The notes under the pieces were generated by a model. It did not search any database and was not told where the DNA came from. It saw only the letters and a program-made list of their open reading frames with translations. A DNA stretch of 64,000 nt from Cloeon dipterum (Eukaryota; Arthropoda; Insecta; Ephemeroptera; Baetidae). Where the stretch lies: NCBI RefSeq assembly GCF_949628265.1, contig NC_088787.1:5012501-5076500 (forward strand), written 5' to 3'. Both the position numbers and the translations under genes were made by a program. Shown piece by piece: positions 21,112-32,823 of this stretch (position 1 is the stretch's first letter; each line of letters begins with the position of its first letter).

Positions 21112-22260
21112 TTACGAATAAATCTTCCCAAAAAGAATGTCGAAGGCTTCAAACCTTCTAATCTCATTCTCCTTATACCGCACGTTGAGGATGTGTTCAT
21201 GCACCATTCCGACGTAGTAGACGCCGTTGATTTCGATGCGACCTATGCAAAAGTCGGGGCCCCAATAGTTCCGGATAGCCACAGCCTTTTTCGGCACCTT
21301 TTTCAGGTACGGGTACCAGTAGAATTGGTTTCCAACCAAGGCGAAGTAATTAGATCTTTCCGTGAACCTTTTCCCTGAGCGCGTGACGCCGACGACGCCG
21401 ACCTCGGGCAGCAACATGCCTGGCACCCACTCGTTGTTGTCGGTCGACACGATGCCGACGTACGCAGAGAAGCCGCAGTCGTCGTCGTCGTCGTCGATGG
21501 AGAATGCGCCTCGAGGCACAAAGCCGTCGGAGCAAGACTCCCAGCTCTTGCGAACTTGCCGCCTGAAGTCTGCAAAATTTTATAAACACAGAAAATTTCG
21601 ATTTTAGATTCTTAAAATGAATTTTTAGGTCAAAGGGTCTTAGGGGAAGGTTTATATTTTCAAATTAAATTATTATCAGGTTGCAATATTAGCCAGGGTC
21701 CTCAGGACAGGAAATTTTCTCTCTACAGGTACTCAGGGATTTATTATTTCAGAAGGTTTATAAATTTAGATCGGATGATTTCTGCTCCTGATTCAATTAA
21801 ATTATAAGTTGATTCAAATAGTCAGCTAGGGTATTCCAGGGTTCATTCCCAAGTTTAAACTTTAATTTAGTTTAAGTGATAAATTCTTATAAATAAAAAT
21901 CTATTTCCAGGTTCACGACCCTCTTTACGTTCTCTAAATAAATTCCCTGGTCCTGACGATAGTTTAAAATTTAACCTATAAATCTTTTTAAATTTTAGGG
22001 TTGGAATATTTTACCTTGATCCATATCCGTTCTACTTTTGGAACAAGACGGTCTCACTGGAATTTTGCGGGGTGTCCAAAATTCATCCATTTCCCACCAT
22101 TCTGGAATTTAATTTTAATTTTTTTTTCCTGTAGTATACGATTTACCATTTAGCAAAAGAATAATGAAAACGAAATCGATAAACATAATATATGATAAGA
22201 GAGAGTAGTACTTTTACCTATTCCTTCGCAACCTTTAGATTTTTTTGATTCCGAACTCAT
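21112..22260 (-). CDS. DM9-like (DUF3421) protein, inverted-duplicate copy 2
   Basis: Exons 22218-22260, 22015-22101 and 21112-21569, both introns phase 1, give 195 residues. Exon 2 is nearly identical to that of copy 1 and exon 3 differs at few positions until its C-terminal part (for example KKVPKKAVAIRNYWG replaces KKLLFDAVVVCNFSG). Two DM9-like repeats are kept: AYVGIVSTDNNEWVPG and CIGRIEINGVYYVG. The first exon is longer (SSESKKSKGCEGI), a small N-terminal change. The start is supported by the shared upstream initiator motif at 22299-22304. Function inferred from family: carbohydrate binding, possibly immune. Confidence 0.72.
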
Positions 22261-22788
22261 GACGATTGAAGACTTTCGTAATGCTACAATCAAGTCCACA
22301 CTGATAAACCTTCCTTATAGCTGAACCGCTATTACACGAGGGTAAAAAAACGCCGAGTTCTTTGAAAATATTATGTTTACACTTTAAAGCAATATTGAAC
22401 ACATGTTTCTTAATATTTCATTCATTACTCAACGGTTGAGTTTATGGCGCAATAACATATGTATTTTTACTGACAAAATTAGTAATAACAAGAACCACGC
22501 GTTTTAATTGAAAGCTGAGGAATTCCAAAAACAATAACAAAGAAATTGTTTTTGATTACGAAACGCTTTAATTTATTTTCAGTTCTGCAAGTCAATTGTT
22601 TCGAAATATCTAATCTTTGGGAAATTCTCCACTCAATTTCACCGCACGTACATATGCGGTCCTGAAAGGTTAATAAAAACCTGTTACTTTTGGCTTGAGC
22701 AATGCATCGTTGAAGCCGCGCATTATTGAGAAATAAATTTTTGGTGAAATTTGATTGCAAAAGGTTTTTTTAAAAGTCTATCGTTATA
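22261..22788. other. Intergenic sequence with block shared with 16580-17200
   Basis: Bases to about 22340 belong to the DM9-like inverted duplication. 22390-22790 repeats the block also found near Env-like gene 3. It precedes the acidic CaaX gene and may include its promoter; no TATA box at a clear distance was identified. Confidence 0.4.
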
Positions 22789-23808
22789 ATGGACAATTCA
22801 GGGCCGAATAATGATAATTGTAAAATGGAGGTGCGGACAAAGAGGTGGCGAAGGTTGAGGACGCGGAGGAGGACAAAGGGCAACTAGTGAAGGTCAAAAG
22901 CGAGCCACACTCGGAAGATGAAGTTCCTGAACAGACTGCCAAAGGTGAGGAATACTGGAATAACCAAAGATGGCGTCTCTAGCAAAGTGTCATGGTCCTT
23001 TAAAGCTTTGATTTACTGCCCCTCATCGAAATCGGAAACATATTTTTGGTTATTATTTTAAAGGTCGAGTTCCGCTTAGGTTTTAACTGAAATTCAAGAT
23101 GGCGGAAGGTTGATTGTTTCTTTAAGGGAAAGTAAATGCGAAATGAGCATGCTCCTTTGAATATTTTGAACTAAAATTTTCAGTTCCTGAAGGTTTTGTT
23201 AACTTTTAATCGATTTTAAACTTGGATCCGATCTAAATTCCCATTTGTTGTGTTAATCAGACCATTTTTGAGGGATAAAAATTCCAAAATGGCGGCAAGT
23301 TGACGTGTCCTTTAAAGCAGAAATAATTGTTCATCATTGTCACGTCCTTTAAAGCCATTCTGTATCATGATTTGATTTAATTTCAGCGGAGGCAGAAGTT
23401 GAATCCACGGCGATGCCGGAGGTGAAGGTGAAGTCCGAGCCGATGGACTTTGAGGAGGAGGACGTGGCGCCGCCACTGGTGCAGGCGACGGTGGACACGA
23501 CGACGAGCGAGCTGAAGAGCTCGATCGACGGCAACGTCGTGTTGAGCGACGCGGCGACGCACGTGGCACCGCCGGCGGCCAAGATCAAAATCACGATCAC
23601 GACGCCGGCGCCAGCGCCGCCGGTGAAGCAGCCCGAGGAGGCGGCGCCGGAGGCCGAGACGCCCGAGGCCGAAGAGGACGAGGCGCCGATGGCGCCGCCG
23701 CGCGACCTCGAGTTGGAACTGAAGCCGCGGCTGCGCGGGCGCAAACTGACTGAAATGCCGCCGGTGCTGAAAGGGCGCGAGGACTCGGCGCTGTGTTCAA
23801 TCATGTGA
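22789..23808 (+). CDS. Acidic GC-rich protein ending in a CaaX prenylation box (5' end uncertain)
   Basis: Exon 2 (23387-23808) is clear: 140 codons in phase 1 with the upstream exon, rich in Glu, Ala and Pro, and ending GREDSALCSIM. The final CSIM is a CaaX box for farnesylation, so a membrane-anchored protein is likely. Exon 1 (to donor 22944) encodes a related acidic segment; both exons contain VKVKSEP, a sumoylation-type motif, which suggests an internal repeat. The reading frame of exon 1 has no ATG: the ATG at 22789 is in a different frame from the segment after about 22831, so there is a frameshift, an assembly error, or an undetected exon. The internal ATG at 23413 would give 131 residues. 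Poly(A) signal at 23912. I do not recognise the family; paralemmin-like proteins share only the CaaX ending. Confidence 0.55.
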
Positions 23809-25188
23809 TTTTGCCGTCGGAATTTTCCCGACTTCGGGACGGCGTCCGTTGTTGCGACGCCGGCCGCCGGTTAATTTGCTTTTTCGCCGTCGCCGCCGCC
23901 GCACAGACCGAAATAAAGTTGTTGGACAAAAACACAATGCGCGCCTTTCTCCTCTTTCGCACCTCCCTTCATTCAATTCGATAAAAAAATATTAATTCTT
24001 CGCCTCGCAAATTTCTCTCTTTCAGCTTGCATCTCGCCAGTTCTTTCTGTGTGTATATAATAAATATCTTTAACCTGAGTTCAATTAAGTTTGACCATTA
24101 GTATTTAAGGAAAACACGGCTTTTCTTTTCTCACGTCCACCCTGAAAACCAAAAATAATATTAAATCTACGCATCTATTTTAGAACGAGTAGGAAACCTA
24201 TATGAATGCAGTTTCATTCAATAATTTTCCCAGAAAAGAATATTTGAAAATCATTTAAAAAACAACAAATAATTTTCGTCCTTCAAAACGAACGGATATC
24301 TTTTAAAAGATTTGTTTCACCGCACCTGCTTTGGCCGTTTGAGTTTCGCCGGGTTTCGAGTTGAATCCTCGAAGCAGTTGATCCTAAATTCTAATTCCTT
24401 AAAAATATGCCATGGATTGTTAAAATCAAACCGATTAATTAATAAACCACTATGAACATTAATCTGCATCTGAAGCTTCATGATAAAAAGAAGAATGATC
24501 AGGTCTTTTAGTGAGCACTGAAATATACAAACAATTTTAAAGTATCTGAAAAAATGTTAATTTTAAAAATAAAAATGCGAAAATCGCTCTAAAATCCAGT
24601 GTTTGCTGAGCACGTTATCGCAGCTAATAATAATCTGGCAATGAGAATCACGTGCTCTAGAAATGAAAACAAGAGGTCAAAGGCCTCAGACGCGAATCCG
24701 GCTGGCTTGACATTGAATTTGACTTTTTCTCCCTCCACGCAACAGTGATAGAAATCGAAACAGAACTTACACAACCACAAAAATCAAATTTTTATTTAAT
24801 TTCTACGAGTGATGTATCTCGAAATTTAAATTATTTGTAATTTTAATCGAAAGTCATAAGCATAAACATCGCTCCGTTAGAAACCAATTTTTTTTTTAAA
24901 TATAATTGTTTAATATTATTAAATATAAAAAATTAATATAAAAATACTAAGGAAAGTTTGCAAAGAAGTGAAAATGTTGCTGACAAAAATCTTTGCCCCG
25001 CTTGTTTCGCAATTTGTGGCGATAACGCGGAATGACGCACTTTAGAGGTCAATCGCCAACTGCAGGTCAAATGGCCGAAAGTAACGTTTTTAGTGAAGAC
25101 GCTTGACGATTTAATCTGACTGGGAGTGCTGTTCACCACGGTCGGAGCGCAGCAGCCCGGTCCATCGCGCGCAGAGAAGAAATTCAGG
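23809..25188. other. Intergenic spacer upstream of the protease
   Basis: To about 23935 this is the 3' UTR of the CaaX gene. The rest is AT-rich with no supported gene. The last 100 bases (GC-richer, AGTGCTGTTCACC, then CGCGCGCAGAG) are probably the promoter and 5' UTR of the protease. Confidence 0.4.
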
Positions 25189-28100
25189 ATGAGGCTTGGA
25201 CTTCTCGTGCTCCTCAGCCTCGCAGTTTGCGCCGCGCAAACGTCTCAGCAGAGCGACGACTACATCCCAGCTCCGTGTAAGCATTTCTCGATATTTATTT
25301 AGCCCCTGTAAGTTGGGAAATAATCAAAAATTTGACCAAACATATTATAATTTGTTGAGCCAAAGAAAATTTCACATATTGGGTATTTATTAGAAAAAAA
25401 ATTGCAAAAAGAAACCCATCAATTTTATAATTATAACGATCACTCGGTTTTAATAGGCTTAATCGTAGCTTTACTATTTTTAAATCACATTTTTTCCCCT
25501 CTCAGATTTTGACCAAGGAGAAAACTTGAGTAGCGAGAATTGTGAAATCGAAAAAACTCTGAGCCAATCGGCCGTTTATATTAAAAACATACGTACTGAC
25601 AGTCGTTGCAGAGGATTTATAGCTATATCTCAAAGGACTCTTCTTGGACTAGGTAACATGAATATCTCTCCCAGGATAATCAACGAGAAAGTTTTGTACT
25701 GTCTAGGAGATGGTTGTGCTTTACTCAATACAATAAATGATACAACTGATCTACGAGTGTTTCCGAATAACTGTCTTTACCGCACAACAAAAGAGGAATG
25801 CGTCAGAAATTCCGGCAAAGTAATTTTTTATAATTTTCAGCAAATCCGTTGCATTTAACTTTTGTTTATACATGTATTTTTCAATGATTAAAGGTGCTGG
25901 ATATAATCGATATTGCCATAAATCCGACAGAAACTAGAAAAGTCAAGATTTTGAGAACTGAGAAAATGCCGAGTGTGATATCTCCCATTTGCTTGTTTAA
26001 CCGTGACAACGTGATGGACTCGCAACTTCAAAGAGAATCGCCCTACTTTGAAGGGACACCATGGATCGTTCGTATATTCAAATTACTCTTTGCAGTTTTT
26101 TTCACTAATTATTAATCTAATTTTATAGAGTACTCTATCTGGCCAAAGTAAGTTTGTTAGATTATAATACTATTAGAAACATTTGAGACAGTAATGTGGG
26201 CTGATGGGCTGATTAAAATTTATTTTGAGTTTTTTGTCTCACCACATTAATCGAAATACGGCACCTTGAAGACAATTTATATAAAATTTCGTATTTTTAT
26301 TGAGATCGAAAGTCGGGCTTTTTTATTCTCATTGAGCTGCTTTTCGAATTTTGCAGCGATTGTTAACCTGATGAGATAGGGAAATATTTAACTCTGGCTA
26401 CCGCTGCACCTTTCGACTATTTGCCCGAGGCGTCATTAAATTAATTAAGACCTAAGATGCTCCAAACAAAAAAATGCTTATTAACGTTGTGTGCTAAAAA
26501 AATGCATATGTAAAATTGATGACTTTGATCGTGTGATAAATCGAAATTTACGCGACTTTTGTTCTGCGGCATTATTATATGTTTTCTATTTCAAAATCAA
26601 TTTTTATTGCTCTTGTTTACTGGCACGAAAGAATATTTAAAGTTAAATAGAAAGGAAAATGAAAGATTATATCAAATCTATAAAAAACCCATATCCGCCT
26701 TATGAACCATTCCCAAAAAAATGGGGAAATGAAAAATAATTTTTTCGTATACTGGAATTAAAAATATATAGAACCAATTTGAAACAAAATTTAAATTGAA
26801 TGCGTTTTTGAGCTAGTTTTCAGTTTTAATTACTCGCAATCAGAAGCTAAATATTTTCTTCTGTGAGATATTTATTGAAAAGTATTTGATAAAAACATGA
26901 CATGATTTTGCTTCGTAATTGTCAAATTTTACAGAAAATGTGACGGGTCAAAGCAACTGTAGCAGGTTTCTAAAGAGAACTGATTTGGAATCTTTGAAAT
27001 CAAATAATATTCCCATCAAGAATATCCTGTGTGTAGTAGATGACAATTTTAGTAAGTTTTATACAAAATTACGCCTAATTCAATTTTACTAATGGTCATT
27101 TAATGCCACACAGATTATGAATATCTGATCAATTTCTACAAAGGACGGTATTTCTTGAGAGGTGTAAAATATTTTTGGTTTGACCGTTTTTACATTGATA
27201 TTTTGCCATACATTGACGAGATCGCAAGGAAAACAAAAGACATTTCTGTTCTACGCCCGATCCCACCAACAAAACAACCGAGAGGTAATTAAACTCTAAT
27301 CAATATAATCCCACAGCGAGATTTTTTTCTTAAAAAAGGATTCAATGACCGAGACAACCTCAGTTTCCCAAACTGTGGAAGGAAACCGACTTCAACAATA
27401 AGGAAACGTGGAAATGACGATTCTTCTGATGATTTCCAACCGAGTATACATATTTTCGGCGGAATCATAGCTCAGACTGGCAGCCACCCTTGGCATGTTT
27501 ACATTGAGAATAATGTGACTGGAGGAAAATGTGGCGGGACATTGATTTCACCGTCAGCAGTTTTGACCGGTATAGTGAAGAAAAGAAACAATAAATTTTA
27601 TGACTTCGATTTAAAATGTTCTTTTTAGCTGCACATTGCCTTTATGGATCAGAAGCAGAAGACTTCGTAGTTTATCTTGGGATGGAAGATAAAAGAAAAA
27701 GAAGAGCTCCTGGTGTCCAGAGAAAATTGGTTTTTAACTTCCATGTAAATTATTCTCATCCATAATAATCTTGACATCGTTTAGGTTAGCAGTCTGATCA
27801 CGCACCCGAAATATGACCCTAAGGAGTTCAACAGTGACGTCGGACTCGTGATTTTGAACGAAAAAATTATTATAACCAACCACGTCCGACCGATTTGTCT
27901 GTGGAACGACGACTCTGACTTAGCTCGCGTGGCTGGAACTGAAGCTACGGTATAAATTGTACGGGAATTTGAAAAATCGATTTATTTTTGGCTTATCTTA
28001 TTCTGAAGGCGGTTGGGTTTGGGCTTGCTGACAACTACACGTTGCCAGATAAATTGCAAGAGGCTCGACTTCCGATTAGAGCTCACACAGAGTGCTACTT

Positions 28101-28449
28101 GTCAAGCAGAAGGTTTTTTGAGAAATATTTGCGGCCGGGAGTCAACTTTTGTGCAGGCTACACGAACAGTTAGTACACTCCTCATTTAGTCATCACTAAT
28201 TTCTCAATTTTAATATTTAATTCAGGAACGACCACCTGCAATGGTGACAGCGGAGGCAGCCTTTCCGTGAAAAAAGACGGCCGTTGGTTCATCAGGGGAA
28301 TTGTCAGCTTTGGAATTGCGAAAAAGGTGATGTTTGAGGGCGAAGAAATACCGTTGTGTCACCCAGACCACTATTCTTTGTTCGCTGACGTCGCGAGTTA
28401 CATGGACTGGATCGTGGACAACACGCCGGAAATTTCATTCCGTAACTAA
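25189..28449 (+). CDS. Secreted serine protease with degenerate protease-like N-terminal domain
   Basis: Eleven exons in one frame: 25189-25276, 25506-25819, 25894-26067, 26129-26147, 26935-27051, 27114-27284, 27339-27569, 27629-27729, 27785-27949, 28009-28168, 28226-28449 (587 aa). Signal peptide LGLLVLLSLAVCAAQ at 1-18. Residues about 35-290 look like a chymotrypsin-fold domain that lost its triad (CRGFIAIS, ISPICLF, GRYFLRG are recognisable, no GDSGG). Residues 333-587 are a complete catalytic domain: IFGG start, His374 in AAHC, Asp423 in NSDVGLV, Ser522 in NGDSGGS. The S1-base residue (chymotrypsin 189) is Thr516, so trypsin specificity is unlikely. The predicted activation site is His332-Ile333, not after Arg or Lys. 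These features recall initiator proteases of arthropod humoral cascades (gd/ModSP type); that role is inference. Exon 4 is only 19 nt and the exon 3 donor is weak. Confidence 0.8.
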
Positions 28450-30649
28450 ATGTTGGGGTTTGAAGCAAAACATGTGCTTTGACATATGGTTAATGGTTTA
28501 ATATAAATTTTTTAGCTAAACAGTGTAATATCTTATCAAAATATTTTATGGTGTTTCAATATAAATTGGATTAAAAGAATTGTTTGCTCGGCTTTTAATA
28601 TATGAAACCCTCAAAAACGAAATTATTGTAGCACACTCTACGTTGTGTTTTTGTTTTTGCAACTTAATCTGTGTAGGTAAAGAAGCTAATAATTATTTTA
28701 AGCACAAAAATATAGGACTTCTGGGAAAATTTATACATGTATTTTCTTTCAAAGGAGACAGCTTCAATTTTCATTTATTTTTTCTTATAGTCTTTCCCAT
28801 AATATCTCGGTCTCATTAATATTCTTTTGATGGATGACCAAAATGAAACCAATATTTCTTCTCGCTAATTTCTAATCGTCTAAAAAAATTCACTTAATTA
28901 GCCAACGCGATTCTAAATCGGCGCCTCGATCCGTGTCCACTTGAGGGATCAAAGCCATAACATTAAATTTGTTGCGTAAAAAGGTTTTAGATGAATTTAA
29001 TTATGGAAGTTTTACTGTAAGAGATTTTAAATTAGAAAATTCCCTAGATGCGTAAATGGACATGTTTCATTCTATCAAATAGAGCATCTTTGGTTTATCT
29101 GTTTTAAATCAGCATCTGTTATGGCAATTAATATTGTTCGTAATTTTGCTCAACACTTGGCAGCAGACGCGCTGTGCTTTTTTCAGAGGCAGATAGAGAT
29201 GCTTTTTAATACAAGCGAGGAGAGAGCAGCACGCCCGCCGTTGGAACAGCCGATTCTAGTGATAAATTTCGCTGGAGAAGACCTTCTCAAATAATTGCCA
29301 GAGACGACTGGTTTTTGCCTTTTGAAGAGCTATTAGATAAGCGAACTGCTGGTCGCCGGAGCAGCGCCGGCCGGATGCCCAATCTCATCATTTCAACAAA
29401 TTTCTGGCAATTTCTGGGCAGAACGAAGAATAAAAAAATTACCACAAAGAGATCGCAGGAAATGGGCCCCTCCTGCTTACCTCTTATTCCTGGCGGGAAT
29501 GAGTTTTCTCTGTTTGCATTTAATGAGATTATTTCATTTCCTCAAAACAGCAAACGCTTTTTTCACACGCTGTTTTCGTGAAATTTAATTTATTTGTAAT
29601 TTTTAAGAGAGGACAAGTCGAAGGTTATGGTTGTCAGAGTTTCTTTGGATGTTGAATTGCGGGACCAACTGTACGCCGCGCATTACAACTCCAACGCTTG
29701 CAAGCCTCCGCGCCTTTGTTCAGTTCAGGCGGCTGCTCTCCATTTATTTTGAATATCCACCCCCTTTTTCCTGCCTCTCCTGATAGACCATTTAAAACAA
29801 AAAATTCAGATATATATGTTAAGCACCCTTAACATAAAAAAATTTAATGATTTTTTCGGCTGAGATCAATCAAAAATCCAAAAATTGGTTGACCTTCCAA
29901 ATAAATCGTAATCAGAAGAACCCGAAACATAACCAAAAAAAAAAAAAAGAATTCCATAATACTGACCAAACGATTTCTCTTTTATTTTGTCACATTTTTT
30001 TTTATAATTTAGGAAATTCTTGAAATATATTCTGCGGAGCTATATAAATTCGAGAATAAAATACTAGAGATGTTTGGTAGATTCTTTTAATAAAAACGTG
30101 AAAAATTTAATTGTAAGGCAACAAGTAGAGTCACACTACAATTTTTCTGCGTCTGCATTCAGCTCGAAAAATAAACCAAAAGCGACAATTATTTAAAAAA
30201 ATCAGCTGTCATGATCCAAAACCTCAGTGGAAATTACTTGGACCTCTGAGTAGATTTTTTCTTTCTTCCCAAAATTATCCCATAATTATTTTCCAGTCTA
30301 ACGACAAGATGATAGAATTTTATTAAGGCTTTAGAAATCGGCGTTATGAGAATATATTTTGCAATCCTATTTTCGTGGTAATGTACCCGTGAGAGATATC
30401 GGAATGAGAGACGCTTCAAAAATTGATGGAATTCCAAAATTGTCCACATTTTATTCTTTGAAAAGATAAAATTTCCCGCGGGGGGTAAAAATGCGTGCAT
30501 TCACTGCCGCTTGCTGTCTGCCCTGAAAGGTTATTCGGATGCCACACACCTTGTAATCGGCACGTTGATTCCGGAACAAAATTTGGTAAGACGTTATGGA
30601 GTAGCAGTTTCAAGCTGTATTTAGTAATTGTTTTTACAGGTAGATTGAA
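28450..30649. other. Intergenic spacer with 5' UTR exon of LRR-like gene 1 at its end
   Basis: No supported coding region. A probable untranslated exon ends at AAATTTG|GTAAG (30585) and joins acceptor TTTTTACAG just before 30641, ten bases before the start codon of LRR-like gene 1. A GC-richer patch lies at 29160-29480 without codon bias or splice sites. Confidence 0.4.
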
Positions 30650-32823
30650 ATGGCCGGCAATGAGCAACTGCTTTCCTTAGCTAAAAGTAGACTGGTTGAT
30701 GTATTATTCCAGAGAGGAGACGCATTCCGATATTTGATTAAAAGATGTATCGTAAGAAACATCGATCGGTACATGCAAAATGATGCTACGAAACAACGCT
30801 TTAAAGAAACCATTTGTAAGATCTGTAAATATCCATAGCCAATTTATTTTCATTAAATTCTTTATATTTCAGCTCCTCGGTTGCGAAATGAAATTTTGTT
30901 TGAGCTCCTGAAGCCAAGGTTCATTCGTCATGGGCAAGAGCAGATAGATGAGTTTAAAAATAGAATGAAAGCTTTGCCATGTCTGCTTAACTCGATGACC
31001 AAACAAATCAACTTGTGTAGTCTTTATAGATGTTTTCCAGAGGATTTGAAGGAGGTTTCCAAGCTAAGTGTAATCATTCTATTATTAAAGAGCGACTTTG
31101 AAGAAGTTTCTGAGCCCAGCAATCGATGATTCTTGAGGGTCGAATTAGGTAAAGTGGATCTTATTTTCCAGACTAAAAAGTCTAGCACGACGTTCCAACT
31201 ATTTTTTCCGCCAATACAATATGAAGCTCTGCGCATGCGTGAGAGCTATTTGAGCACTTGCAATGAATGACTTCTTTGTCAGCTCACGCATGCGCACTTC
31301 TCGCATAAACGTTCATATTGATTTGGCGGGAAAAAAAGTTCGCACGTCGCGCTGGACTCTTTGCTGGAAAAAATATCTACTTTACCTAATTCGACCCCCA
31401 AGAATCGATTGGTTTGCTCAGAAACTTCGTCAAAGACGGTCTTTAAGCAGTGTGTGATTTAATATTTTTCTATATAATTCAAGGTCTTCGATTGGATCGC
31501 TGAAAAAGCTCCAAATATGGAAGTGCTTGCTTTCACCTTTAAAGGAGCAGTTGTGAGCAAACCTATCGTGCAATCATTGATCAGAATGAAGCAACTGCGA
31601 AGTTTATGGCTCGTCGGTGGCATCCTGCGCTGGCAAGACTTTGTGGAGATTTGTAAAAATTTGCCCAATCTCATTCAAATTAAATTTTCTCACTTTGATG
31701 AATCTGCCGATTGTATCCGCCTTCTCGAGATGAAAAGAAACCTCAAAGACATTTCCCACCTCAAAAGCATAACTTGTGGAGAATTATGCTGCCGAATTAT
31801 GGAACTTTTTGAAAGGCATCTGCCCGATTTTCAATGGTGTTGCGAAGGACCACTCACCACTAATCATGCCAAAGCGTTTGATCTCGACGGAAACAACAAA
31901 AAAACAGCGACAGCGCGTTCATTCATGCACAGACCTTTGTACCATCGCCTCGCCAAGGAGATTCCTGCCAAGTTCCCAAATATAGTGTCATATCAGGTGA
32001 CTATATTCAATTTAGATACGTGATAACTATAATCATTTGTGACTTATTTGCACAGATGGACTGTCATGAAGAGAAATACGAAGATTCTCTCCTTCAACAT
32101 CTGCCGGATTTTCGGGTACTTCAGAATTTGCGCTTTGCGGGGCTGAATGATCCGCAAATTTTGTACCACGCTTTGGTGAAGTACGGTGGAAACTTGCGAA
32201 AGGTCACCGTTATCGGGCACAGAGAGCCAAGTTTAGATATTAAACGCATTTTTGACCTCAGCCCCAATTTGGAACACCTGGAACTGGTAGGGGTCCGCCT
32301 GATCAACCATTCAGGTCAGATTAACCACTCGAGGCTCATGAAACTCTCGCTGGTGAACACAAGGTAATTTTCATGAATTAAAGGTTTTTATTAATATCGT
32401 AAACCATTCAATCGTAGATGCAACAAAAAATCCGAGATTCTACTGGCTCCGCAACTTCAGGTGGTAACGCTCTGTGGACATTACTCTGACCTGCTGCATT
32501 TATGTTTTAATCCGTTAATCCATAATGTAAGCGCGATATCCATGGCTACTAGACATTATCGTTACACTAAGATGATCAAAATTTGGAATTTGACAATGGT
32601 CGTGTCAGACTGTGAAAATATTTCTGTTGAACAGTTCACAGTTCTATCTCAGTCTATTCAATTGTTGTCTGCCTTTTCTGTACCGTGTCTGACAGATTTC
32701 CACTTGTTTTACGGTGAAATCGGCGAGATTGATGACGTGCACTATTTGCAAGTAGACCCATATCCCAGAATTTATTGGCCAGCCGTTGCCAACTTAATCG
32801 AGATTTTGAAAGTGTATCAATGA
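30650..32823 (+). CDS. LRR-like protein 1 of a tandem triplet
   Basis: Exons 30650-30815, 30873-31069, 31484-31996, 32056-32363 and 32418-32823 (529 aa). The N-terminal exon is helical and basic (RYLIKRCIVRNIDRYMQN). Exon 2 has RNEILFELLKPR. Exons 3-5 contain irregular leucine-rich repeats, recognisable by the family motif WQDFVEICKNLPNL and by LPDFRVLQNLRFAGL, LVKYGGNLRKVTVIG and SPNLEHLELVGV spacings. This is the layout of F-box/LRR-like arthropod proteins, but I see no certain F-box. No signal peptide, so intracellular. Intron 2 was enlarged by a MITE A copy. Poly(A) signal at 32879. Substrate-adaptor or recognition roles are typical of such repeats but unproved here. Confidence 0.72.
31085..31446. 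mobile_element. MITE family A, full copy in intron 2 of LRR-like gene 1
   Basis: Arms start TTAAAGAGCGACTTTGAAG and end in the inverted CGTCAAAGACGGTCTTTAA. The centre has GCATGCGTGAGAGC and CTCACGCATGCGC. The matching introns of LRR-like genes 2 and 3 are only 48 and 67 bases long, so this insertion postdates gene triplication or hit one copy only. Confidence 0.82.

Noticed and set aside
22789-22830. ATG at 22789 as certain start of the CaaX gene
   Set aside because: It is in a different frame from the KVKSEP-coding part of the same exon; kept only as an uncertain boundary.
29315-29581. 88-codon open frame in the spacer before the LRR-like genes
   Set aside because: Non-ATG start, no similarity to neighbours, no splice sites in phase.
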